Assembly: GCA_913045265.1 (NCBI GenBank)
Contig: CAJWQX010000013.1
Location: 1-54,914 of the forward strand
Direction of reading: 5' to 3'
Length of the DNA stretch: 54,914 nucleotides
Origin: UBA11889 sp002313255
GTDB taxonomy: Bacteria; Pseudomonadota; Gammaproteobacteria; Pseudomonadales; Azotimanducaceae
A program made the position numbers and the translations under genes. This document shows positions 9,901-16,254 of this stretch, in pieces (position 1 is the first letter of the stretch; each line of letters starts with the position of its first letter). The notes under the pieces are model-generated. The model was given only the letters and a program-made list of their open reading frames with translations, had not been told where the DNA came from and ran no database searches.

Positions 9901-10380
9901 TGCGACTGTCCAGGAATCATGGTTGGTCCGGAGGTGGAGAAAACAGGGCTGGTACGCCACGCGGCCCGCATGTTCGTTATTGGTGCAAATATTAAGGTGC
10001 CGTCCTACATGGTGATCCTACGAAAAGCTTATGGCTTGGGAGCCCAAGCCATGGGCGGAGGCAACCATCGGCTACCTGCATTCGTTATCGCATGGCCGAC
10101 CAGCGAATTTGGTGGGATGGGTCTTGAGGGCCAGGTGAAGCTCGGACAGCGCGCACGCCTCGAAGCCATCGATGAGCTAAGTGAACGGCAAGCGGCCTAT
10201 GAGCGCATGGTGGAGGCCGCTTATAACAGGGGTAAGGGCCTGAACGCCGGCCATGTATTCGAAGTAGACGACGTTATCGATCCAGCCGATACACGCATGT
10301 GGCTGATCGCTGGTATGAAAGCAGGCCCCCCTTTGGTCCGGGAACCACAATTACGCACACCCATTATCGATGCCTGGTGA
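6976..10380 (+). CDS. Single-chain biotin-dependent acyl-CoA carboxylase (BC-BCCP-CT fusion)
   Basis: A 1134-residue protein that carries a whole carboxylase on one chain. Biotin carboxylase occupies about residues 1-450 (IANRGEIAVR start, ATP-grasp loop SGGGGRGMR near 161, EANPRLQVEHTVTE). The biotinyl domain surrounds AMKMEHV with the biotinylated Lys at about 552. The carboxyltransferase spans about 600-1134, with both crotonase-like halves and Gly-rich CoA/biotin loops (GGGGRAGGGSRN near 744; AQAMGGGNHRLP). I chose GTG at 6976 because AGGGGGG precedes it and it aligns with the usual biotin carboxylase start; a GTG 17 codons upstream (6925) is the alternative. The order resembles the single-chain long-chain acyl-CoA carboxylase described from Mycobacterium avium paratuberculosis. 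Most proteobacterial propionyl-, methylcrotonyl- and geranyl-CoA carboxylases use separate alpha and beta chains. Acyl-CoA substrate is unknown. Confidence 0.93.
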   Translation: MTIGKLLIANRGEIAVRIQRTAHEMGITTVSVFPDDDKNALHALTSDTPVRLEGTGVEAYLDIEQIIDIAKQNNCDAVHPGYGFLAENHQFARTCHEANIVFVGPKPDTLELFGDKLQARELARTNDIPVLPASDIIGELATATDFFESLQPGHSMMLKAVSGGGGRGMRIVRNVAEIEDALNRGSLEANAAFGSGDMYAELMVDRALHIEVQIVGDRAGNIRHLGERDCSIQRLHQKVVEVAPSPQLPQALRKLIHEAAVQLASLAEYDNVGTFEFLVDGSELNDNAAFYFIEANPRLQVEHTVTEEVTGIDLVRTQLGLATGQTLESLGLASTPSPRGFAIQLRVNMETLKNDGLTLPRTGKLSSFRPPHGPGIRVDTFGYEGYETSGLYDSLLAKLVVHSGQGDFIDAVNRARRSLHDFVIEGVDTNLGVLMNIVDDPDIQSGVMYTRYVEDNLAQLLANRELASNPGDLGSKIVLAGAQVDANDPLAVLSQGREQREQERAQAPDRVEYAEGIVPVRAAMQSTILSLTAAPGDDVLVGQEIVVVNAMKMEHVFKAPVSGTVREVMVSEGDTVPEESVFLTIEEGTITGEAVQDYIELDLDIPRPDLAEVIRRRALTTDESRKKQVDKRHGQGGRTARENIYDLADEGSFVQYGSLAVGQALHGSVDELLDYAPSDGLVMGLGHVNSDRFDESKSRCVLMSYDYSVLAGSQGGMNHKMMDRMFQTAEKLQSPLVLFTEGGGGRAGGGSRNAVPGKGGSPQISGGGGLNTPSWTLLSKLSGRVPVVGVNAGFCFAGNAVLLGCCDVIIATENSSIGIGGPAMIEGGGLGVYSPEEVGPISVQVPSGVVDIAVKDEAEAVQVTKKYLSYFQGPVDAWEANDQRLLRHVIPENRLRVYDIRQVIDTLADMDSVLELRPNFGTAMVTTFIRIEGRPIGVIANNPAVISGAIDSEAADKAARFMKLCDAFQIPLLMLCDCPGIMVGPEVEKTGLVRHAARMFVIGANIKVPSYMVILRKAYGLGAQAMGGGNHRLPAFVIAWPTSEFGGMGLEGQVKLGQRARLEAIDELSERQAAYERMVEAAYNRGKGLNAGHVFEVDDVIDPADTRMWLIAGMKAGPPLVREPQLRTPIIDAW

Positions 10381-10637
10381 TCATCGAAATTCACGCGAAA
10401 CATTATCTTTATCCATGCTTACCGGATAGCACTCTCGTGTCGCGAGTCGATGGAAATTGTGTCAAAAAGAACAAGAATGGAAACACAAATGAAACAAAAA
10501 ATAGGCCAGATTTAACCTAAGAAAATGAAAGAAATATGGAATCGAATTCGGTAAGCAATTGATGTAACACGATATTTTTCTTTTTGACCTCAAAACTTGC
10601 CGAAGCCTTCTTTTTTTCGAATTTTGTTGTGTGTATA

Positions 10638-10668
10638 TTGACAGACCTCACTAGCCGGTCTGTATATA
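10638..10668 (+). promoter_or_regulatory. Candidate orphan promoter with embedded inverted repeat
   Basis: A perfect -35 hexamer TTGACA (10638-10643) is followed, at 17-19 base spacing, by TA-rich -10 candidates (TGTATA at 10661, TATATA at 10663). Between them lies an inverted repeat ACAGACC (10641-10647) / GGTCTGT (10657-10663). This arrangement, with an operator filling the spacer, is common at TetR-family-regulated promoters. No coding region follows on this strand; the next 90 bases run into the antisense of the thiolase-like gene. Confidence 0.5.
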
Positions 10669-10724
10669 TATACAGTGTAATTCTCCTCGGCAGGGCGAAC
10701 ACACTCACAGGCCCGGTTAGTGAG
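10647..10724. repeat. 12-base inverted repeat, CTCACTAGCCGG / CCGGTTAGTGAG
   Basis: CTCACTAGCCGG (10647-10658) and CCGGTTAGTGAG (10713-10724) are reverse complements with one G-T difference, separated by 54 bases. Similarity extends outward: both copies continue into a C/TGT block, so they read as two operator-like sites in opposite orientation. In RNA they could form a long hairpin. Confidence 0.6.
10660..10675. promoter_or_regulatory. Perfect LexA-type (SOS box) palindrome
   Basis: CTGTATATATATACAG is a perfect 16-base palindrome identical to the core of the E. coli LexA box consensus. It overlaps the -10 region of the candidate orphan promoter, where LexA binding would repress. No SOS gene is adjacent, so either the site drives an unrecognised small RNA or peptide, or the (TA)n match is fortuitous. 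Confidence 0.45.
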
Positions 10725-10761
10725 ACCACCCCTTCTTTTATCTACAAGAGCCGACGTTTGG

Positions 10762-11901
10762 TCAGCGCAGCCGACTACCCATGACAATGCAACCGCTGGC
10801 GGCAAACATTCCCCCAACGCCTAGACAAACGGAAACTTCAGCGCTCGCAACCTGCGCCGCGGCAGTCCCCCGGATTTGCCGGACGCTCTCTTGCAACGCG
10901 TACATCCCGTACATTCCCGAATGCATATATGAGAGTCCACCCCCGTTGGTATTCAAGGGAAGTTTTCCACCTGGGCGGGTGTGCCCCTCCTCAATGAACG
11001 CCCCAGCCTCTCCGCGCTCGACAAAGCCGAGATCTTCCAATCCATAGATGGGTAGATGGGCGAACGCGTCGTAAACCATCAAATGGTCTACATCGTCATG
11101 ACTGATTCCCGCCGACCGCATCGCATCCTGACCTGCGATTCTGAACGAACGGGACGTCGTTAAGTCTTGCATCTGGCTGATCATGGGCGTTTCCACACTC
11201 TCGCCCGTACCTAAAATATAAACGGGGTTCGTGGGGAAATCGGGTGCACGTTCTGCCGCTGTCAGTATCAACGCACCACCACCATCCGTCACCAAGCAAC
11301 ACTCGAGCTTGTGAAAAGGATAGGCAATCATTCTCGAATCCAACACGTCTGCCACTGTGATTGGTTCCCGATACGACGCCCGTGGATTCAATCCCGCCCA
11401 TTCCCTCTGGACGACCGCGACAGAAGCAAGCTGCTCGTGCGTGAGACCGAATTCTTTCATGTATCTGAGAACGCCGACCGTGAACATCGTGGTCGGACCG
11501 TTGGGACCGTATGGCATTTCGAATTGTCCAGCGAGACTCGCACCGCCACCACCGCCAAAAAAACCCCCACGTCCAACGCCAGATCGCCCACTTTCGCCGT
11601 GAGTGATCAACACCGTACTGCAATGACCTGCCTCAATGGCAGCGACAGCGTGTCGAACATGTAGCATGAACGAGCAACCCCCGACCGAGGTGCCGTCAGC
11701 CCAATGAGGCTCGATCCCAAGATAATGCGCGATCTCGGTGGGAGAGGCTCCCGCTGTGGCGACGCCGTCGATATCGCTCGGTTTGATTTTTGCATCGGCC
11801 ATCGCATTCAACGCTGCATCCGCATGCAGTTGCAGTTGACTCAAGTCAGGAATCCGTCCGAGCTCGGTCGTCTCGGAGGCCCCCACAATCGCTACAGCCA
11901 T
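10762..11901 (-). CDS. Thiolase-like protein (acetyl-CoA acetyltransferase / SCP2-thiolase family)
   Basis: 379 residues with the thiolase superfamily fold. MAVAIVGASETTELGR opens the protein, a candidate nucleophile Cys76 sits in TSVGGCSF, NTNGGGLSYMHSGMYG replaces the usual HPxG region, and a late Cys is in CLGVGG. A Gly-rich stretch near residues 113-125 is unusual. I start at ATG 11901, preceded by GGGGGG in the leader; an upstream in-frame extension of 23 codons has no matching family sequence. It follows cysQ by 37 bases on the same strand and ends facing the acyl-CoA carboxylase gene. Family members split or bind acyl-CoA in lipid and sterol side-chain breakdown; because the classic catalytic motifs differ, activity is uncertain. 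Confidence 0.82.
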   Translation of the reverse strand: MAVAIVGASETTELGRIPDLSQLQLHADAALNAMADAKIKPSDIDGVATAGASPTEIAHYLGIEPHWADGTSVGGCSFMLHVRHAVAAIEAGHCSTVLITHGESGRSGVGRGGFFGGGGGASLAGQFEMPYGPNGPTTMFTVGVLRYMKEFGLTHEQLASVAVVQREWAGLNPRASYREPITVADVLDSRMIAYPFHKLECCLVTDGGGALILTAAERAPDFPTNPVYILGTGESVETPMISQMQDLTTSRSFRIAGQDAMRSAGISHDDVDHLMVYDAFAHLPIYGLEDLGFVERGEAGAFIEEGHTRPGGKLPLNTNGGGLSYMHSGMYGMYALQESVRQIRGTAAAQVASAEVSVCLGVGGMFAASGCIVMGSRLR

Positions 11902-11938
11902 TTTGCTACCCCCCAACAGAAGCGCGATTATACAGAGC

Positions 11939-12745
11939 CTAGATATCGGTCGTGGGCGGCAGAAGCTCAACCCAGTTCAAGGAAGAATCGCCGACGGCAA
12001 AAAAATCAGGATTCAGGAAGGAAGCTTTGGTGTTGTAGAGAAGTGGAGATCCATCCAACTGAAGCACCGAGCCTCCGGCCGCTTCGAGAACTGCTTGCGC
12101 AGCACCGATATCCCATTCCGATGTTGGCCCTAGACGTGGATAGAAATCGGCTAGCCCCTCGGCCAATAAACAGAGCTTAAGCGAACTACCCATCGCTGTG
12201 CGATCTACTCGACCGAATACCGGGATGAGGCTCTCCAGATAACTCTCCAACCGCTCTCCTCCGTGGGAACGGCTAGCGACGACGGTGATACCGTCATCGC
12301 CCAACTTACGAGTTGTTAGGGATCGACGCGACGACCCCACTATGCGAAACGCCTCCCGCTTCTTGACATCACCGATATAGATGTCGCCGCGTACAGGCGC
12401 CCCTACGATACCCAGCACAGGTTCGTTATCCTCGATTAGGGCTATGTTCACGGTAAATTCGCCGTTGCGATTGACGAACTCTCGTGTCCCATCCAGAGGA
12501 TCGACCAGCCAGTATCGTCGCCAAGTTCTACGCACACTATAACTGGGCGCCTCCGACTCTTCGGAAATCACCGGTATCGTGGCGTCAATCGCAGCGAGTC
12601 CGTCAACGATCACACGGTGGGCCCGCAAATCAGCTTCCGTTAAAGGTGAATCATCCGATTTACTTTTCACATCAAAGGCAGTGCCATACACATCCAATAT
12701 GTCCGAACCCGCACGACCTACGACATCAATGAGCTGTTCAAGCAT
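11939..12745 (-). CDS. cysQ: 3'(2'),5'-bisphosphate nucleotidase CysQ
   Basis: 268-residue inositol-monophosphatase-fold enzyme that removes the 3' phosphate of PAP/PAPS, recycling the by-product of sulfate assimilation. The Mg-binding motif DPLDGTREF is near residue 88, GSSLKLCLLAEG and the C-terminal EWDIGAAQAVLEAAGG are also present, all as in CysQ. ATG at 12745 aligns with the E. coli start; a GTG two codons upstream is possible. It overlaps the end of nudE by 8 bases, so both are one transcript, the same pairing seen in pseudomonads. Confidence 0.95.
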   Translation of the reverse strand: MLEQLIDVVGRAGSDILDVYGTAFDVKSKSDDSPLTEADLRAHRVIVDGLAAIDATIPVISEESEAPSYSVRRTWRRYWLVDPLDGTREFVNRNGEFTVNIALIEDNEPVLGIVGAPVRGDIYIGDVKKREAFRIVGSSRRSLTTRKLGDDGITVVASRSHGGERLESYLESLIPVFGRVDRTAMGSSLKLCLLAEGLADFYPRLGPTSEWDIGAAQAVLEAAGGSVLQLDGSPLLYNTKASFLNPDFFAVGDSSLNWVELLPPTTDI

Positions 12746-13313
12746 TTTCACGCTCTATAAATACTTCCGCCAGTTTCAACGCGGCAATGGATCGTGACTC
12801 TGACAACAACTCCGACATAACTAGTTGATCCACTTCTTGAAGCCCCCACCTTTCGACTTCCATGATCTCGGGTTCATCGCCCGGCAACGATTCTGGGTAG
12901 AGACCCCGAGCCAAAATAACGTGGATTGAAAATCCCATGTAAGCAGGTGCTAACGTTATTTGTCGAACGTAATCGAGTTTTCGGGCTCCAAACCCTGCTT
13001 CCTCCTTCAACTCGCGATTCGCTGCCTCCTCGAATGTCTCGCCGGGGTCGACCGTTCCTTTAGGTAGATTTAACTCGTAACGATGCAAGCCAGCGAGGTA
13101 TTCCCGCACTAGAATAACTTCGTCGTCTGTATTGATAGCAACGACGATCACGGCCTGTCGTCCACGCGCGGGTAGCCGTTCGTATAGACGCTCAACACCA
13201 TTCGAAAAGCGAAGTTTGAGGGTTTCAATGCTGAACAGTCGGCTCCGGGCCACCGTTTTAGTTTCCAGAATTTCAGGTAGCGGCACGTGCAATTCCCACA
13301 GCAACAACTCCAT
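12738..13313 (-). CDS. nudE: ADP compounds hydrolase NudE (Nudix)
   Basis: 191-residue Nudix hydrolase that cleaves ADP-ribose, NADH and diadenosine polyphosphates to AMP plus a phosphorylated partner. The Nudix box is complete (GTVDPGETFEEAANRELKEE, continuing AGF), near residues 92-114. The preceding ILVREYLAGLHRYELNLPKG region is typical of NudE. It is divergent from yrfG with only 21 bases between start codons, so the two promoters must overlap or lie inside the opposite gene. Downstream it overlaps cysQ. Confidence 0.93.
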   Translation of the reverse strand: MELLLWELHVPLPEILETKTVARSRLFSIETLKLRFSNGVERLYERLPARGRQAVIVVAINTDDEVILVREYLAGLHRYELNLPKGTVDPGETFEEAANRELKEEAGFGARKLDYVRQITLAPAYMGFSIHVILARGLYPESLPGDEPEIMEVERWGLQEVDQLVMSELLSESRSIAALKLAEVFIERENA

Positions 13314-13334
13314 GTTTCACATTAGTATATCGGC

Positions 13335-13985
13335 ATGATCACCTGGGATGAGATTGATACCGTACTCTTGGATATGGACGGTACGCTAATCGATCTCCAT
13401 TACGACAATACCCTGTGGAACGAACACGTCCCTAGCCGCTACGCTGCTGCGCAAGGCCTCGAACCCAGTCAAGCAAGCGCTCTGTTGTACGGGACAAAAA
13501 TGGCAAATCAACCAAAACTTCATTACTACTCCGTCGACTTCTGGAAACAACGGACCCATCTGGATATCGATCGTTTGCATAGCGATCTCGCACATCTGAT
13601 TCGCTACCGGCCCAATGCAGATGTCTTCATAAGCTATTTGCGGAAGACCGGGCGAAGGGCAGTTATTGCAACCAACGCCCACCCGAATAGTTTGGCCATC
13701 AAAGACGCAACGATCGGTTTGGTAGGCCAGGTCGATGCATGCTATTCGGCCCACGAATTCGGGTGGGCGAAGGAAGAGATAGGCTTTTGGGAAAAACTCT
13801 TTTCTTTGGAATTCTTCGACCGGGAACGAACACTACTCATCGACGACAATGAAGACGTACTCGACACGGCGGTAGAGTTCGGGATCGGGCACGTGTTGAC
13901 CATCGCGCAACCCGATCTACATAAGCCGCCAAGAACCAGCACGCGTTATCCAGTCATCTCCGACTTTAAAGACATCATGACGTAA
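13335..13985 (+). CDS. yrfG: GMP/IMP 5'-nucleotidase YrfG (HAD family)
   Basis: 216-residue HAD phosphatase. Motif I is LLDMDGT with nucleophile Asp13 and acid/base Asp15; motif II is around VIATNAHP; the C-terminal LLIDDNEDVLD supplies the metal-binding acidic residues. YrfG dephosphorylates GMP and IMP. It is followed without a gap by hslR, as in E. coli (yrfG-hslR-hslO-pckA), although hslO is missing here. ATG at 13335 lies 21 bases from the divergent nudE start. Confidence 0.9.
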   Translation: MITWDEIDTVLLDMDGTLIDLHYDNTLWNEHVPSRYAAAQGLEPSQASALLYGTKMANQPKLHYYSVDFWKQRTHLDIDRLHSDLAHLIRYRPNADVFISYLRKTGRRAVIATNAHPNSLAIKDATIGLVGQVDACYSAHEFGWAKEEIGFWEKLFSLEFFDRERTLLIDDNEDVLDTAVEFGIGHVLTIAQPDLHKPPRTSTRYPVISDFKDIMT

Positions 13986-14408
13986 ATGGTTGGCCCGGTT
14001 TCAGACCAATCTCGACCGCCTGATCAAATTCGTATCGATCGTTGGCTTTGGGCCGCCCGCTTTTATAAAACCCGCAGCCGAGCGAAAATCGCCATTGCTG
14101 GCGGCAAAATACACGTGAACGGCGCTAAGGCGAAACCGTCTAGAGAAGTGAGGATTTTCGACAATCTCAGCATTAGGCGAGAAAACCATGAAATCGATAT
14201 TGTTGTCGTCGCACTATCGGATCAACGAGGTTCCGCAAATGTAGCGGAAGCGCTCTACTCAGAGACACCCGAGTCTGTTGAACGTCGAACCGCGCTCAAG
14301 GCACAACGTCGGATGGAACGTGCCGGACTACGAATGCCGAAGTCCAAACCGAGCAAACGGGACCGGCGTCATTTGATGCGAATGAAATCCAAGACCGGAC
14401 CCGATTGA
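13986..14408 (+). CDS. hslR: Ribosome-associated heat shock protein Hsp15 (HslR)
   Basis: 140-residue small basic protein with an N-terminal S4 RNA-binding domain (IRIDRWLWAARFYKTRSRAK, then GGKIHVNGAKAKPS) and a strongly basic tail. Hsp15 binds 50S subunits that carry a stalled nascent chain with tRNA and helps recycle them. The start codon directly abuts the yrfG stop codon, so translation is coupled. The conserved neighbours yrfG and pckA support the call. Confidence 0.93.
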   Translation: MVGPVSDQSRPPDQIRIDRWLWAARFYKTRSRAKIAIAGGKIHVNGAKAKPSREVRIFDNLSIRRENHEIDIVVVALSDQRGSANVAEALYSETPESVERRTALKAQRRMERAGLRMPKSKPSKRDRRHLMRMKSKTGPD

Positions 14409-14590
14409 CTACTTATCCCCTGGTGTTTTGCGGTAAATACCCACTCATTGCGGTTGTTCTCTGCCTAGCACTGTTAGCTCAACGTGCAGAAGTACTCGGT
14501 CATTAACGGTCACCGAAATTCAAGATCTCGGCCATGAAATCCATCCACGGGCTCGTGTATAGTCCACGCCTTATACGCTTTGACTTTCCG

Positions 14591-16147
14591 ATGGCGCACC
14601 ACTTTGACAACTCGACCGAAACCTCGGCCTGCATCGACTTAAGTTCAGCCGTTCTTGCTGAACTCGCCGTATCCCGAGGCGAGGGGGAATGCGCTTCTAA
14701 CGGAGCCATCGTCGTAACGACGGGCAAGCGTACCGGACGGTCGCCAACGGATCGATTCATCGTTCGCGAATCCATCACGGAAGAATTGATCGATTGGGGA
14801 CCCATCAATCTTCCCGTAGAACAAAGCAGGTTCGACGCGCTCTGGAAACGCGTTCAGTTACACCTAGCTGACCGCGATACATTCGTCAACAATCTCCACG
14901 TTGGCGAGGATCCGAACCACTATTTACCAATACGGGTAACGACGGAATACGCCTGGCACGCCCTATTTGGTCGAGCTTTATTCATCTCTCCCGCTGTCTT
15001 TAATCCGCAACAAAAGGACGTATGGGAAATTGTCAACGCACCCGAATTCGTCTGCGAGCCCACTCGTGATGGCACCGCCAGCGATGGGACCGTAATGATT
15101 AACTTCGCTCAACGTCGAGTTTTATTGGCCGGAATGCGTTACGCCGGCGAAATGAAGAAATCGATGTTTGGGGTGCAAAATTTCTTGTTGCCCGATGTTG
15201 ATGTCCTACCTATGCACTGTTCGGCAAATATTGACCAGTCAGATCGCGTGACGCTCTTTTTCGGACTTTCGGGCACCGGCAAAACGACGTTGTCGGCAGA
15301 TCCAGACTGTCTGTTGATCGGGGACGACGAACATGGATGGGGTAGAGGAGCCGTTTTCAATCTCGAAGGCGGTTGCTATGCGAAGTGCATCGACCTGACG
15401 CGGGCAAACGAACCGGTCATCTTCGACGCAATACGCTCCGGCGCCATAGTCGAAAATGTGGTGATTGATCCCGAAACACGTGAGCCGGATTATGCGGATG
15501 ATTCGATTACCGAGAACACACGCGCTTGTTATCCCCGTACAAACATTGAAGCGAGGGTTCCCGAAAACCGCGCCGGCGAACCCGCGTCAATCATCTTTCT
15601 TACCTGTGATGTTAGTGGCGTTTTGCCACCAATCTCGATTCTGAGCAAAGAAGCTGCGGCCTATCATTTTTTGTCTGGGTACACAGCACAGGTGGGTTCG
15701 ACCATCGTGGGTTCGACTGAGGCATATTCGGCAATATTTTCGACGTGTTTCGGAGCGGCTTTTTTCCCGCGCCCAGCGAATGTTTACGCTGACCTTCTCA
15801 TGAAACGGATCGAAGAATATGGCTCCAAAGTGTATTTGGTAAATACCGGCTGGAGTGGTGGTGGTTACGGTGTCGGCGAACGTTTTAGCATTCCCGTCAC
15901 AAGAGCCATTATCCACGCCATCCAATCTCGGTCCGTTGAGGAAACCACAACGCGAGACTTAGCTGGCCTCAATTTAACAATCCCTACACGAGTCGAAGGC
16001 GTTGATCCGAACATGTTGGACCCTAAACAAGCGTGGTCCAACCCGAAAGCTTATGAGGATGCTGCGGCGGCCCTAATCGCTAAATTTCGTGAGAATTTTT
16101 CGAAGTTCCGTGTTGATGCGAAGATCTCGGGCGCCGGCCCAGGATAG
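14591..16147 (+). CDS. pckA: Phosphoenolpyruvate carboxykinase (ATP)
   Basis: 518 residues. Converts oxaloacetate plus ATP to phosphoenolpyruvate, CO2 and ADP, the entry step of gluconeogenesis. The kinase P-loop GLSGTGKTTLSAD is near residue 225, followed by DDEHGWG, EGGCYAKCIDL and NTGWSGGGYGVG, all diagnostic of the ATP-dependent enzyme. I start at ATG 14591 because the sequence after it matches pseudomonad PckA N-termini (short leader, then a block like SAVLAELAVSRGEGE). An in-frame ATG at 14534 would add 19 residues. Neither start has a strong ribosome site. Confidence 0.95.
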   Translation: MAHHFDNSTETSACIDLSSAVLAELAVSRGEGECASNGAIVVTTGKRTGRSPTDRFIVRESITEELIDWGPINLPVEQSRFDALWKRVQLHLADRDTFVNNLHVGEDPNHYLPIRVTTEYAWHALFGRALFISPAVFNPQQKDVWEIVNAPEFVCEPTRDGTASDGTVMINFAQRRVLLAGMRYAGEMKKSMFGVQNFLLPDVDVLPMHCSANIDQSDRVTLFFGLSGTGKTTLSADPDCLLIGDDEHGWGRGAVFNLEGGCYAKCIDLTRANEPVIFDAIRSGAIVENVVIDPETREPDYADDSITENTRACYPRTNIEARVPENRAGEPASIIFLTCDVSGVLPPISILSKEAAAYHFLSGYTAQVGSTIVGSTEAYSAIFSTCFGAAFFPRPANVYADLLMKRIEEYGSKVYLVNTGWSGGGYGVGERFSIPVTRAIIHAIQSRSVEETTTRDLAGLNLTIPTRVEGVDPNMLDPKQAWSNPKAYEDAAAALIAKFRENFSKFRVDAKISGAGPG

Positions 16148-16254
16148 CTCCGACTCGCGCCGTCTAGTAGTCGCGCGAACAGCAACACAAAACTCGGGAG
16201 TAACAAGCTTTTTGCAAACGAGTTTTGACTCTGAGTAACGCGAGTACAAAAGGC

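Larger units (their letters stand above)
10381..10761. other. AT-rich gene-free island between convergent genes
   Basis: The spacer between the carboxylase (plus) and the thiolase-like gene (minus) is 381 bases. The block 10441-10620 has 61 G/C of 180 bases, about 34%, well below the roughly 50% of the flanking genes. No frame here has a good ribosome site or a recognisable product. It nevertheless holds a promoter-like element, a LexA-type palindrome and a pair of operator-like repeats, listed separately. Because both flanking genes converge on it, these signals cannot serve either as an ordinary promoter. It may be a remnant of a lost gene or the start of a small RNA antisense to the thiolase-like gene. 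Confidence 0.6.

Noticed and set aside
10517..10817. Short frames in the AT-rich island on both strands
   Set aside because: Low-complexity Lys/Phe-rich translations with no ribosome site or recognisable domain; better seen as non-coding.
14500..14590. Possible longer PckA N-terminus (GLVYSP resembling the E. coli VYNPS segment) or a frameshift upstream
   Set aside because: The pseudomonad-like N-terminus starting at 14591 explains the protein fully, and the upstream frame has no start codon that fits.
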